From assembly GCF_018873765.1 (NCBI RefSeq), contig NC_057919.1, positions 62,448,484 to 62,512,483 on the forward strand: a stretch of 64,000 nucleotides of DNA, written 5' to 3'. Shown one piece after another: positions 1-10,846 of the stretch (the first letter of the stretch is position 1; every line of letters begins with the position of its first letter). Under the pieces are notes generated by a model. It did no database searches, was not told the DNA's origin, and saw only the letters and a program-made list of their open reading frames with translations. Origin of the DNA: Telopea speciosissima. Its lineage: Eukaryota > Streptophyta > Magnoliopsida > Proteales > Proteaceae. A program made the position numbers and the translations under genes.

Positions 1-199
1 GGGGGGGGGGCAAAAATGGTTAGATTCAGTTGGGTGTCAATCACCTGCAAGTGTGGTATGTGTTGTACGAAGCTGTTTAAAATTTATGGCCGATTAACGA
101 TGTCATGGTTAAATTTTTATTTTTTCCCCCTTTTTAAGCCTCACTGTTCAACCTGGTTGTATTTTCCCGTTTTTTATGGAAATTTTCTTAATTTTGCAG
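1..199 (+). other. 3' part of an intron of the gene ending at 1102
   Basis: A T-rich tract runs into TTTTGCAG at 192-199, a good splice acceptor. The exon opens directly after it in the only frame that stays open to 1102. The donor lies outside the window. The short open frames here have no exon character. Confidence 0.7.
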
Positions 200-1102
200 A
201 GTGGATGGAGATCTGAAGCTAGTAGTGATCGTTTCTCACAGGCTAATTCAGCAGCTTACAGTGACGTGCCTGTGACTTCCACCATCCCTTCCTTGGGAAA
301 GCTCCCTCATACTGGTTCCATGCAGACCCAAATTCCAAGCACTTCCTTTTCGTCACTGCAAATACCAACAATGGCTAGTCCAGTGCCCCAACAACTTCAA
401 GCAGCAATGCAGCTACTCTCATCTCAACAGGTTACTGGTTCTGTGTTTCCTGAGAAACAACTATTCTCAATAACTCCCTCTTTATCTCTAAGCCAACAAT
501 CTCCCACCATTCCTCCTCTCTTACAAAGGCCTCCTATGAAGCAGTTCACACTGAATACTGATTCAATAGAGTTTGGGCAAATGCAGAATGTGAAGCCTGC
601 AACTGTTTCAATTGTTTTGAACCCACCAAAGGAGAGGCATTCTTTGCCAGCTTTGTTGCTGAATCCGCCAAGACCAAACCCGCCTCTGTTACCAAATCCT
701 CGACCCTTTCAGCCACCACACACCAGATGGCCTCCCAATGCAAATCCAGCTGCTTCTGGGAGGCATTCTTCCATGGCTGCTTCTGGGAATGTTGGGCAGT
801 TTTCTGCAACAAGTCGCCATTTCCAAGCTAACCATGACAATTATAATGCATTTTCACAAGGGCTTATTCCTCCCAACTCATATCACCCTCGCAGCAATGG
901 GTATGTGGGTGAGCCAGAGCTAGAGATGTGGAGTCCAGAGAGGAGTCCAGTGAGGTCCCCATCGTATCAATCTGGGTGGAGCTTTCACGAACCCAGAAAT
1001 GCTTATGGCTGGAATTCTAGACCTGATCGGTCAAGGCAACGGAATTCTGGGTACCAGGAACGAAATAGACATGGGAGAATGAGACGAGAACGAAGGCACT
1101 GA
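200..1102 (+). CDS. Terminal coding exon of a LUMINIDEPENDENS-like nuclear protein (partial)
   Basis: About 300 residues run from the acceptor at 199 to TGA at 1100-1102; everything upstream is outside the window. The exon is rich in Pro, Ser, Gln and Asn and has no membrane segment. A Gln/Met stretch (PQQLQAAMQLLSSQQ) is followed by a proline-rich middle (NPPRPNPPLLPNPRPFQPP). The tail has SP motifs (WSPERSPVRSPSYQSGW) and ends very basic, with many Arg, Asn and His (RPDRSRQRNSGY, then GRMRRERRH). In my memory this order (P/Q-rich region, WSPE..SP..SP, PDRS-type basic end) matches the C terminus of the homeodomain protein LUMINIDEPENDENS, a flowering-time regulator of the autonomous pathway. 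The homeodomain would lie upstream and cannot be seen, so the name is an inference. Another SR-like RNA-binding protein is possible. The 3' UTR follows 1102. Confidence 0.6.
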   Translation, partial: SGWRSEASSDRFSQANSAAYSDVPVTSTIPSLGKLPHTGSMQTQIPSTSFSSLQIPTMASPVPQQLQAAMQLLSSQQVTGSVFPEKQLFSITPSLSLSQQSPTIPPLLQRPPMKQFTLNTDSIEFGQMQNVKPATVSIVLNPPKERHSLPALLLNPPRPNPPLLPNPRPFQPPHTRWPPNANPAASGRHSSMAASGNVGQFSATSRHFQANHDNYNAFSQGLIPPNSYHPRSNGYVGEPELEMWSPERSPVRSPSYQSGWSFHEPRNAYGWNSRPDRSRQRNSGYQERNRHGRMRRERRH

Positions 1103-1318
1103 GTCTCTGTAAATTATTATTCACTGCCGCTTGGATCCTCTAATGACAAGTATAGAGATGTGTAGAGACTAAAACAGGTCAGAATTTAGATCCAAACGGG
1201 CAGTTGATGGTTAAAAAAGATTCCTAAGATTCAAAATTGGGATTAGTTGATACTCAAGATTTACCAGTCAAACAGGGTTGCCCTTCATTGCATATTCTAA
1301 CCTTATTTTATTATTTGG

Positions 1319-1399
1319 ATAAATTACATGTCACTCCCTAGTTTTCAAACAAAATTCAGATCACCCCTTGATTTTTTAAAAAACTCAATTCACCTATTG
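1319..1399 (+). repeat. Fragment of the GGGTAAATTACACGTCACCCC inverted-repeat family
   Basis: This stretch (ATAAATTACATGTCACTCCC, then TTTTCAAACAAAATTCAGATCACCCC) is a diverged copy of the terminal arm of the element at 13143-13743. Only one arm is present, so it is a truncated copy. Confidence 0.65.
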
Positions 1400-1770
1400 T
1401 GAGGGGGACATGTGGGAGCAACTTTTGGTCAGATGGATTTGGAAACACTCTCTTCAATAGGACAATGTAATAACGGTCCACAGATACTCAAAAAACTCTT
1501 GGTTCTTGCACGGCCCACCTAGGAAGGGCTTCAAGTGCAGCCCAAATATTGGCAACATATTGTGGACAGGTAAACCTTAAATCCCTTGTTCGAATATCAA
1601 TTTTCAACTAAAAAGGATTTTTTTCTAATGGTAAAATAGACCTATGAAAAATCCAAGAGCTTGGAATGCATGGTAATTGCTAGACTACTAGTATACATAC
1701 ATAGAGATGCATGCCAATACACAGAGGTACTTCGTTGAAAGGAAAAAAGTTCCTTCAATGTCAGAGTGGA

Positions 1771-2044
1771 AGAATAATTATCACCTCCGATTCGCGGGCA
1801 CCTCCAATTCTTCTAATAGGGGGAATGGATCCCACCTTGGACAGGGTTTTCGGGCAGGGGGTAGGGTGGCAATTTTTATCCTCTGCTGTTACAGCATGGT
1901 GTTGTAACGCATCGTGCGGCGGCTGTAGAGGTCATGTGCACCATATGGGGTCCGTTGTGCCACATGGCCTCTGTAGCGTCACACGATGAGTTACAACACC
2001 GTGCTGTAACAGGAGAGGATAACGATTTGTAAGGTGATTATTTC
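1771..2044. repeat. Foldback MITE
   Basis: Bases 1877-2021 are a near-perfect palindrome. ATCCTCTGCTGTTACAGCA and GTGTTGTAACGCATCGTG on the left pair with CACGATGAGTTACAACAC and TGCTGTAACAGGAGAGGAT on the right. The inner arms read CTGTAGAGGTCATGTG and CACATGGCCTCTGTAG. Weaker outer arms (AATTATCACCTCCGATTCG against CGATTTGTAAGGTGATTATT) extend it to about 1771-2044. The inner arm recurs in the foldback at 59236-59490. Confidence 0.7.
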
Positions 2045-3239
2045 CACCCCCATGTGAGGAATTGGGGGAATTAAAAGGGACAGCAAATTGGAGGGGACAA
2101 CGATTGACTTTCAAAGTGGAAAGTCTCTCAGAGTCTCTCTCTTCCTTAGTAGCCTTTGACAATTTACATTGTCTCTCCTCTGTCCCCTACTGATTAAAAT
2201 GATCATGTGCTTCCCATTAGCATAACCTTCCCATTCCAGCGTAGTAGGCGGCTATGAAATTTGATGTGTGGCTGATTCAAACAATGTCTTCTCTATCCAC
2301 TCGTTGGTATAATCATATAATTTGTCCAAGTGGCAAAATGCTTTTTTCCTACTAAAATCATGATTTTACTCTTATAATGTAAATTTCTCATATTCAATAC
2401 ATCTTTCTTTTTTTTTTCGTTTTTTTTTTGGGAGTGGTAGGTTGCAAGTCAATGCATCATGAACAGCATACATATAGTTTTGGTGAAAGTGTTTGGTAAA
2501 CAAAAACAAAAAAAACAAACAAAAAAAATCTACGAAATGATCTAAATAAACTAAAATTAAAAGAAAAATGTATAAAAGTTTATAGTCGACTTGACTTATA
2601 AAGGAACATCTCTAGATTGCACACCTAATTGTGTCGCATGGAACTGTGGAAGGATAATGTGGCACTTCCAAATATTGGATAGTTAGTAAAAATTTAGATT
2701 GGTCCATGTAGTGTGACACACAACCTCTCTGTAATTCTAGAATTTCCAATGCTTTATTTTGGCATTTGGTCAAGTTTTGATAGAGGCAAAATTTGATATG
2801 TATTCAAAGGACCATAGGGTGAATCCATCCACGAAATTCCAGCCCCATCTGAATTGCTACATGACAATATTTGTGTGTGGACTAGATATACCACTTCAGT
2901 TGGGTAGGCCAAAAAACTTTCCTAAGAAAATTGGCCAAATGTGAGACTTAGAATTTTAGGCTCCCCAATCTACATTTTGTAACCCTTATAGTTTAACACT
3001 AATTATGTGGCATTGGTTTTAGGAATCACATAGGAAGGCTTTCTTGTATAGCTCTAAGATCTTTCCTGCGGTAGATTCTGTGGGGTAGAAATTTTGCGGA
3101 TAGGTGGAATCCAAGGTCCGTTCAAAAAAATGTAATGATTAATCTCTAATGAAAATTTTTTTTTGTGGGGTTGGGGCCTTGGGGATAAACATCTTTGATG
3201 GAGTTGATTAAAGGGGGAAAAACTGTCGAAATTTCAAAT

Positions 3240-3890
3240 CGTTTAGTGTCTGAACAGAATCGGATTGGCCAATTCAATGTCATTTTTTTCATCTTCCGAC
3301 TTGGATCGGACCGATTCTTGATTCCAAATCATAGTTGGATAATTGGGGCGAGTTGCCCAAATCGAGTCAAAATTTTGAAAAACCTAGTCAAAAGTCGAGT
3401 AGACTGGGTCAAGGTAAAAAATGACGAGATTGGGTCATAAATCGTTCGAGTCATGTCAAGCTCTACGAGTTTAGTCGTTTTTCAAAAATTCAGGAAGTTA
3501 GTTCACTTAGAACCAAGTTGAATAAAATAGTAAATTTGTATTCTAAAACAATGAGAAACCCTCAACTCCCTTCTCGTGTTTAATGGTAAAAACTCAAAAT
3601 GTATTGATATGTGATTCCTTGATTTTTTTCTGGTTTTCTCATATTTATTCAGTATTTTTCTGATTTTTAACTAATTTACAAATATTTATTGTGTTAAAAA
3701 ATTAAAAAACGTGACTCGTTTTGATTGGGTTTGACAAGGCCGAGTCATCAGGTTTTTCTTAAAGAGGAGTCGAGTCAGAAAACCAGATTTTCCAACTATG
3801 CTCCAAATGGCTTGGAGTCGGCTGGATCAGACCGATTCAGGCCAATTTTGACTGATTCAATTCCCGATTCTGATATTTAAAACCTAGTGG
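3240..3890. repeat. Word-repeat foldback (GAATCGG word), split by a second element
   Basis: The left arm (GTCTGAACAGAATCGGATTGGCC) and the right arm (GGCCAATTTTGACTGATTC, then CCCGATTCTGATATTTAAAACC) are inverted relatives built from GATTCGG/CCGATTC words. The right end (ATATTTAAAACC) resembles the end of the element at 20077-21298 (ATACTTAAAACC). Ends are approximate and no clear target duplication was found. The copy is interrupted by the element at 3330-3800. Confidence 0.5.
3330..3800. mobile_element. hAT-like foldback element, CGAGTC-word body
   Basis: The element starts CATAGTTGG and ends CCAACTATG, a perfect 9-bp terminal inverted repeat. The flanks TTCCAAAT (3322-3329) and CTCCAAAT (3801-3808) match at 7 of 8 positions, an 8-bp hAT-type target duplication. 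The body reiterates CGAGTC/GACTCG words (CGAGTTGCCC, TCGAGTCAAAA, GTCGAGTAGACTGGGTC, GAGTCGAGTCAG) around an A/T-rich centre. It has no coding capacity. Confidence 0.65.
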
Positions 3891-4403
3891 AAATACATCC
3901 TAAAAATTACAAGTTGAATCACTGTAATATGATAAAAATGCGAAACAGTGACCATGTGCAAAACCATACTCATTTCCCCCTTCCCAGTCCTTACATTTTC
4001 AAGCTATCTTTCAGACAAATGAACATCATTTATTGATAATTATATAATAACCGTTTCCTGCTTTGTATCAGAGACATCACAGCACGGTGCAGAACAAGCT
4101 CAGAACCTCAGAGATTCCTCATACAAAATTTCCTACACATGAAGAAGACCTACACATGATTCCTCATCTTTTCCTCCAAATGATAGGAAAATCAACCATT
4201 TCTCTCATTCTCTGCTGAAACAGAATGAATAAATGAATTTCTTATGAATGGGTTATTCGAAATGATGAACAAGTATGTGCACAGAAATCCTGTATTTTAG
4301 ATATCCATACGATTAACTCATTTGGTCCTTCTGCTCCTCCTTTCAAGAGCTTCTCATCCTCGGAATTGTTAGAAGAGCCAGAGAAACTGAAGGCCACCTA
4401 TCA

Positions 4404-7400
4404 TCAGAGCCTGTCTTTCTCTTTGCTACTGTTTTCTGGAGGTAATGATAGGAATTGCAAGATCCTCTGAATCTGCACTGTGTCAACCCGGAACTTCTCG
4501 GCAATCTGGTGGATACCCATAGGGTCATCATGGACATCAGCCTTGCCTTCATGCAGAAGGATGATTTGCCGCAACTGGGCCACATTCAAAGTTTCAGGAG
4601 GAACTGGGTTTTCTTCATACCTCCCTGATCGGGGCTTTGTATCCCGTTGCTTAGGCAAGGGACGATTATACCTCTCCACAACAAATGCCTGCACCATAAG
4701 TTTGGAATGAACCAACAAACACTCAAAAGCATTGAATAAAGTATGCAGAAGGGTAATAAGCAGTTAAATGACAATTATGACTACCAGTAAAAGCATGCTC
4801 CAGCATGTTCATCGGGCAGCGTACTTGAATGTTAAACAGATTTCATAATGGAGCCCATTTGGATGAAAGTATGAATTGCAAATAGGCCTCCATTTATCTT
4901 TAGTAAAAAACACTACACAGGACAATTTTCAAGAAAACCCCCCCTTTTTTTCTTCAAATTGAGTTTACCTGATAATTTTTCTTTTAGCGGGTTTAGTTTT
5001 ACCTGTAAACCAACTGTAAGGGTTTTTATTTGGAGAGTACCAACAGGATTTACACTCTAAAGCAAAAGGATGAGAAAAGTGTGTAAATCAGAATATAAAA
5101 TAAAATGGACAAGACGAGGATAGAACCAACATCACACTAGTAAGTGTTTTAGGAATTATACCTAGCAGGATTGAAAGCATCAAGAGGACGGGCCTGGGTG
5201 CAATGGTAAGGTTGCTCCATTGTGACCAAGTGGTCACGGACTCATGGGTTCGAGTCTGGAAACAGCCTCTCTGCAAAAGCAGGGGTAAGGTTGCATACAT
5301 TATGACCCCCCCAGACCCCGCAGTGGTGGGAGCCTCGTGCACTGGGTACGCCCTTTAGGATTGAAAGCATCATATGTCTCCAAGTGGATAAGGCTTCTGA
5401 ATGTAACAACAAAACTCTTCCTTTCATACATCATATATAGAAACACAAGGGAGTACATCTAGGCTCTTGGGCTCCTAACTAAATGGGGACTTTACAACGA
5501 GGAATAGTTTGTACACCAAGAAGAAGAAACAGAAACAATGCAAAGGAGCCAAAATAAAAGAGGAACACAATAATATCCCAGTATGACATGAAATAGGAGT
5601 TGAGATCTTGTCAAAGGAGAAGAAATGTAGTCCAAGAGAGATCAGGAATAGAAGAAAGAAGAACACAGCGGAGAGTGACAAAAGCTACAAAACTTTCACA
5701 ATTATTTTAACTAACAAATCCAAACCACCACCACCACCAATCAGTACTTATATTAAATAGAACAGGAAAAAAAACATTTCTGAGAAATATCCAAATTGAA
5801 AGACAAATCAGTTATATAAGTTCATGTAACATGATATATTTCAGCAAAAAAGGTACATATACGGTCCCAAATTGACGAAACAGCATACAACAATTACTCC
5901 AGCCTCCGCATAACAGTTTTCTGGCCTTTCTTTAGCAACCTCACAGTCACAATGTGAAGAGCAACTAATCAGTGGCTCTGTATCAGAGCTAGATTTTGAT
6001 TCACTATAACTCCAATGGGGGAAAGAATAGTGAAACAAGATGATAGCATAGTGCTGTTGTACCATGTGCAAAAAAATTCCAAGAAACAAGAGTGCTACGG
6101 CTTAACACATGGCCATAATACAATGTTAAATAATAAATACATTGTACAACTCATTTCACTTAAGCCTTATCCCAACTAATTGGAATTGGCTACAAGCTAA
6201 TCATCCACTTTAAAGCCACAGCAGTTGTTACAAATTTATATCAAATAAAATGCAGGTAATAACAGCAAAATAGTAATTGTTGACAAGATTGTAGGATCAA
6301 CTATCTACGATAACAGGTAATAGTAGCAAATAATACTATTACATCTAATAATTAATAAGATGAACTCAAGGGGGCAAATTATCGACATTCCCATGAATGG
6401 AATAGCCCTAGTTGGCTAGTTCTATTAACTACAGCAGCCAATATTCCACCATATGCTACCTTAGTAAATTTATCAAATTCATCAGTTCAGTAACAAACCT
6501 TCCTATTCATATTAAATTAGTGGAAGAAAATGAAGCGAAAAGCTTAAAATTAAGTTTTTGCATCATCCGAAAGGAAAAAAAAATAAAAACTAGAACAAGT
6601 TAAATAACATATCTTGATGGATTACTGAAAAAAAAAATGTCAATGTCTTTCATAAACTCACCTCACCCATTTCAAGTTTCCCTCCAGGTTTTGATTTAAT
6701 TCTACCCACCATCTGATTAAGCATGGTGTCATATTGTGGATCTCGCTCTTCAAGGACATTATCAGTGTTCACCCTTGAGACATCAACTAGAATAAAGAAA
6801 GAAAGGATAACACCAATAACAGAATGTGAAAATTATGATTCTGAAGCATAACATCAATATCAACTTTTTATACACAAAATTCTAGCAATTATCAAGGTGG
6901 ATGTTCGAAAGACTCATTCATCTCAAGCTCAGTAGTTGAGAATGATGAACAATGCAAACAAGCAACGGCCCTATACACTTCATAAAAGTGCCTAGCATAA
7001 TATGACCTGAACTGTGAGTAAAAAAAATATTGTATAGAAGATTCATAAAATTTGGGTTTAAAGTTTGAACTTGAACTTCAACTTGCAGGGTTTCGGTTAA
7101 GATTTCAAACACAAAATTTGGTTCAAACAATTAAATAAAACATGAGTGGGTGCAAGACACCAGTCCCAGGTTTAATTTAGCATGTCACCCTTACCTGTGT
7201 TTGTCTCAGTTCCAAGCTAGGACGAAGGGGCAAAAGGAGATACAAACTAAAGTTGCTACTTGCTAGCAGAAGGAACAAAGGGAGATACATGCACATTCTA
7301 GAGAATTGCCCACATCATTACTCTCTCTCATGCTTTACGAGAGTATGAGCATCTTCTTCTTGCTGGGTAGCAAAGTTTGATTTTCATGGCGTTTGTGATC

Positions 7401-10400
7401 CCTAAGATGGAGTTGAGTTAGACAAGGAAAAGGTAAGAATTTTCTACTCTTATCATGGTCTAGATGGTCCATACTAAAAAGGAAATGCTAAATATAAAAG
7501 AACGTCCCCAAAAAAAAAAAAAAAATCAGTTTATTTGTTTAAACGTTCCTGGTATTTCCCTTTCTTGGTTTAGCTGACAAGACAACTTTTACATGGCCTG
7601 TAGAGGAGTAAAAAAAAAATTTATGAAAAAACTAACTTGGCTAACTAATCTAGGTTCCTTTTCTATACCAATGATATAGAAGAAAGGTTGGTCTAACCAT
7701 ATTGGGGACTGCAAGGGAGGGGAGGGGGGGGGGGGAGAGAGACAAAGGAGGTGGGAAGTGGAATTTAATTTTCAAAAGTACATATTCAGTGGGACAGTTT
7801 CTCTACACAGCCCATTCAGGAAGCCTTTCCTAAGCAGCCCCAAAAAATTGCTGTGTGGCAAATTAGATGGGACCCAAATTTTGTGGACACCCAAGGTCCC
7901 CAATTCATATGTCAAGTTTCAGCCCAAACGGAGCTTGTCAAGTGGCAAATTAGAGCTTTGAAAAATCCAGGACAATGGAACAGTCCATAGTAGTGGTCGG
8001 AGTAACATACACGTGGATGGACATACATGGGGATGCATGGGTAAAGATGGGAGGGAATTTGATTAAATTTGAGTATGAAAATTTGACACGTCTAATCCAT
8101 ACCAAATCCTCTCTATCCAATGGTCGGAATTTCCAGATAATCTGTCCACATAGGCTCATATGGTGGACCATTAGGAAACCCTCCCTAAATGGGGCCATGA
8201 GAAACAGTTTTCCCCTTATTGAATTTAAAGTATCAACCAAAAGTTGATGAAAAGAAGAGAGATCAAGAATTAAGAAAAATTAAATATTCCCAATCAGCCA
8301 CTTATTTGTTGAGACATAGGATGGTTGAAAAGCCCATAGGAGGTAATAGACAAACATGCTGGACTGGACAGTAACAGTATATCTGAGACTAATGCTAGCA
8401 AAGAAAGGATAGATAGTTAATTTAATCAGAAAGAAAAACTCCTGAGCAATCATTTTCATTATACACTAACTATTCATAAAAAAGGGGGTATTTGAAGCAG
8501 ACGTAGCCCACAGAACTATAGTAGGCAGCATTAAGCAAAGATATGCTAATGGAAAGCAGGGTGATCAACATAGAGATTGAAGAGTAAATTATGACATGGC
8601 CATAAAATAGCCCAGATTTTATGAAGTAGATAAAGTAATTAAGAAACAACGCATACTCACAATGAGATGGTTGAAATGAAAATGCCAAGATGGATGAGTG
8701 GCAAGAGTCAAAGCCACAGATCATAAATAAATACTGAGCAGAAAATTGATGGAAACACAAATTGGCAAAAAGATTAGGGTAAATCAATAGAGATGGTCCA
8801 GTCCATTCGCACTACTTAAGAGAAGTGTAGTAAAACTGTCACCTATGAGTTTGCAGCTACAGGTGGCTCCAGGCTCCAACTAGTCCCCGTGATTTTAAGT
8901 GATCGTTTGGTATTTTAGGTGGTTGACGGTATTAGATGATTGCCTAAAGTGTATTTTAAAGCTGGGTACCACCACAAAATTTATGATGCATTGCTAATTA
9001 ATAAACGGTTAAAGAGGTTATGGGAAGTAGCATTACAGTGGAAGGAAACAACCTTTCACTATCAGAGAAAACATGTATTTGGTCATTTGGGATCTTGTGG
9101 GTTTAAATTGTTTAGTTGTTGCGTCTAAATGGATATGGGGAATGGCAAACAGGCACATGTATTGGGTAAACAGAAAGGATAACAGGACTTGTGTTCGGAT
9201 AGGCCCTGAATTGAGTGGAATGGAAGACGGACCACTGTAAAGTTTCACAATTTGGAGTAGATTCCCATATGAAGTGCTCTGTGCAGATGGTTCTTCAAAA
9301 AAATTCAATGGATTTCGCCTTCCAAATAAAAAAGTCCCTAAGCATGTATCCATGCAACTGTTTGCTACTTGGTTCCACTGCTGTTCTCTTTTATACAGCA
9401 TTATAGATATGCCTCAAGTTTTGAATCCCTTGTGAGTATTTCTTTAAGAGTTTATTAAAAAAAAAAAAAAAATCAATTTTTCATTATCAAAGCATCACAA
9501 GCTTATATGCTATATCTTGAGAGAAATTCATTGTGGAACTATAGAAGCACAGAGATGGTAGATTGAAATGGAGCATGTATCAAATAAAGAAGGAAATTTA
9601 TGGAGGATATGAAAGACTACACTGTTTTCTTGAAAATTAAGGAAGAATTAAAGAACTTGGGGGAAAAAAATCGTTATCACTCAGTTTTCCGATAGGTTAG
9701 GAACTTCATGTATTTTCCATAAACAAAACGGCGTGAAAGGTTGGACATGATAGGGAGAAAGGAATCCGAAAGTATCATTGAATGACCGCTGGAAATGGGC
9801 CTAGAACTCTAGCTATGTCTATGAAACATTCGGCGAGGATCATCGAGTCTGATGAGAAAATCTAAGGAAGAACTCATCTTACATAAAAAAGGAATTCTTC
9901 AGTGGACCAAGTTCTTGCGTCTTAAATTTTGCAAGAGATAATTTCACAACATCCGAGATAAAATTCAGAGAAGACATGCCCTTAGGCTTTAGGTACAACA
10001 TAAACTTGCGGAGAAGGAGAAGAGTCAAGGAGGAACATAATCAGTTAGGCGCATGAATAAATCAAGCTTTAGAGTTTCAAAGGTCTATACTTACCTCAGA
10101 TCATATTGGCATCTAAGACTCTCGGTAGAGCCTTGTAGCATCAAATGAGTTCTAGATGGATCGAACTGACCCAAACATCAATTCCTCAAGAGGAGAAATT
10201 GATGATTATCGATGATTATGTAATGTACTTTTGGAATTTGGATTAACGTCCTGATATACATGTAAATGTGAGAATGCAATGGGAGTACACTGACCTGAAT
10301 CGGGAGCTCCAATGGCTCCATCATTGCCGCTCTCCGTTGACTCAATAAGAACAGCCGGTGGCCGCTGGTGCTCGACATTCTTCTTCACCTGCGAAATCGA

Positions 10401-10466
10401 TGTGGGCGCTGCGTCGGGGCTCCAACTCCGGCCACGCCCTGACGCTCGGCGCAAGGCCTGCCCCAT
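4404..10466 (-). CDS. NDUFAF4-like mitochondrial complex I assembly factor, three exons
   Basis: The exons are 10466-10295, 6786-6662 and 4688-4404. Phases close exactly: exon 1 ends ...GATTCAG|GTCAGT, exon 2 opens TAG|TTGATGTC and ends GAG|GTGAGT, and exon 3 opens CAG|GCATTTGTT. The product is 193 residues. It begins MGQALRRAS, a Gly-2 start suited to N-myristoylation. Residues 58-99 (exon 2) carry ERDPQYDTMLNQMVGRI. Exon 3 ends in a helical, helix-turn-helix-like segment (LNVAQLRQIILLHEG, then GIHQIAEKFRVDTVQIQRILQFL). Animal NDUFAF4 has the same plan: about 175 residues, an MG start, a DP motif mid-protein, and a C-terminal segment where a helix-turn-helix precedes LLKYF. In animals it helps build the complex I membrane arm. 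The family match is from memory, so the name is moderate in confidence; the gene model is firm. Intron 1 is 3.5 kb, and intron 2 (2.0 kb) carries a SINE. Confidence 0.72.
5183..5356 (+). mobile_element. Au-type SINE
   Basis: This 174-bp element is flanked by a perfect 16-bp target duplication, AGGATTGAAAGCATCA (5167-5182 and 5357-5372). The tRNA-derived head has a box A-like GGTGCAATGGTAAGG and a box B GGTTCGAGTCTGG. The body (AAACAGCCTCTCTGCAAAAG, AGGGTAAGGTTGCATACATT, ACCCCGCAGTGGTGGGAGCC) and the GTGCACTGGGTACGCCCTTT tail are typical of the plant Au family. It lies in intron 2 of the NDUFAF4-like gene, antisense to it. Confidence 0.9.
6787..10294 (-). other. Intron 1 of the NDUFAF4-like gene (3.5 kb)
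   Basis: No further exon is required because phases close across it. It contains a poor inverted-repeat MITE near 7788-8215, a G-rich tract (7719-7738) and poly(A) runs near 7509-7525 and 9457-9471. I see no coding region. Confidence 0.6.
7788..8215. repeat. Possible diverged foldback MITE
   Basis: GGGACAGTTTCTCTACACAG and CCCATTCAGGAAGCCTTTCC at the left are loosely inverted at the right (GGAAACCCTCCCTAAATGGGGC, then CATGAGAAACAGTTTTCCCC). The arms contain several mismatches and no target duplication was seen. Confidence 0.4.
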
Positions 10467-10846
10467 AAAATGTCGTCGGTGATTGGTTTGAATTACAGTT
10501 GCATTTGCTGCTGCTGCTGAAGCCTCAATGAACGAACTAGGTAGGGTTTCGGCTCTATAGGTCTATGGATTATTGATTCTTATATGAAGAAGAGAACGAG
10601 AAGCCACTGGTAATCAGTAAAAGTGATGAAGCTTGCAAGAAGAGCCGATGAAAGCAGGGGCAAGTCCTCCGATCGTGCACCAACTTGCGCTTCGAAAGCA
10701 AAAACACAGGTGCTCTGAGTCTGTGCTCAACACAAGTTAAAGTTGAGAATAGGACGTCCACGTATCTGGTTCATTTGCGAACCACGTTTCTTTTCTACAT
10801 TGATCATGTGGCAATTTTCAAGCCGTTTGCCAAGAGGTAAAATAAA

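Larger units (their letters stand above)
1103..4403. other. 3' UTR and intergenic space between two convergent genes
   Basis: No coding region is credible here. The first 150-200 bases are probably the 3' UTR of the upstream gene. The rest holds a Mutator-like TIR fragment (1319-1399), a foldback (1771-2044), nested word-repeat elements (3240-3890) and A/T homopolymers near 2405-2430 and 2500-2530. Bases 4020-4403 are probably 3' UTR of the minus-strand gene ending at 4404. Confidence 0.6.

Noticed and set aside
16-216. Open frame crossing the first intron/exon border
   Set aside because: It runs through the T-rich intron end and the acceptor and leaves the supported exon frame.
546-812. Minus-strand frame within the first exon
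   Set aside because: It is a shadow of the plus-strand coding exon and has no domain or codon support.
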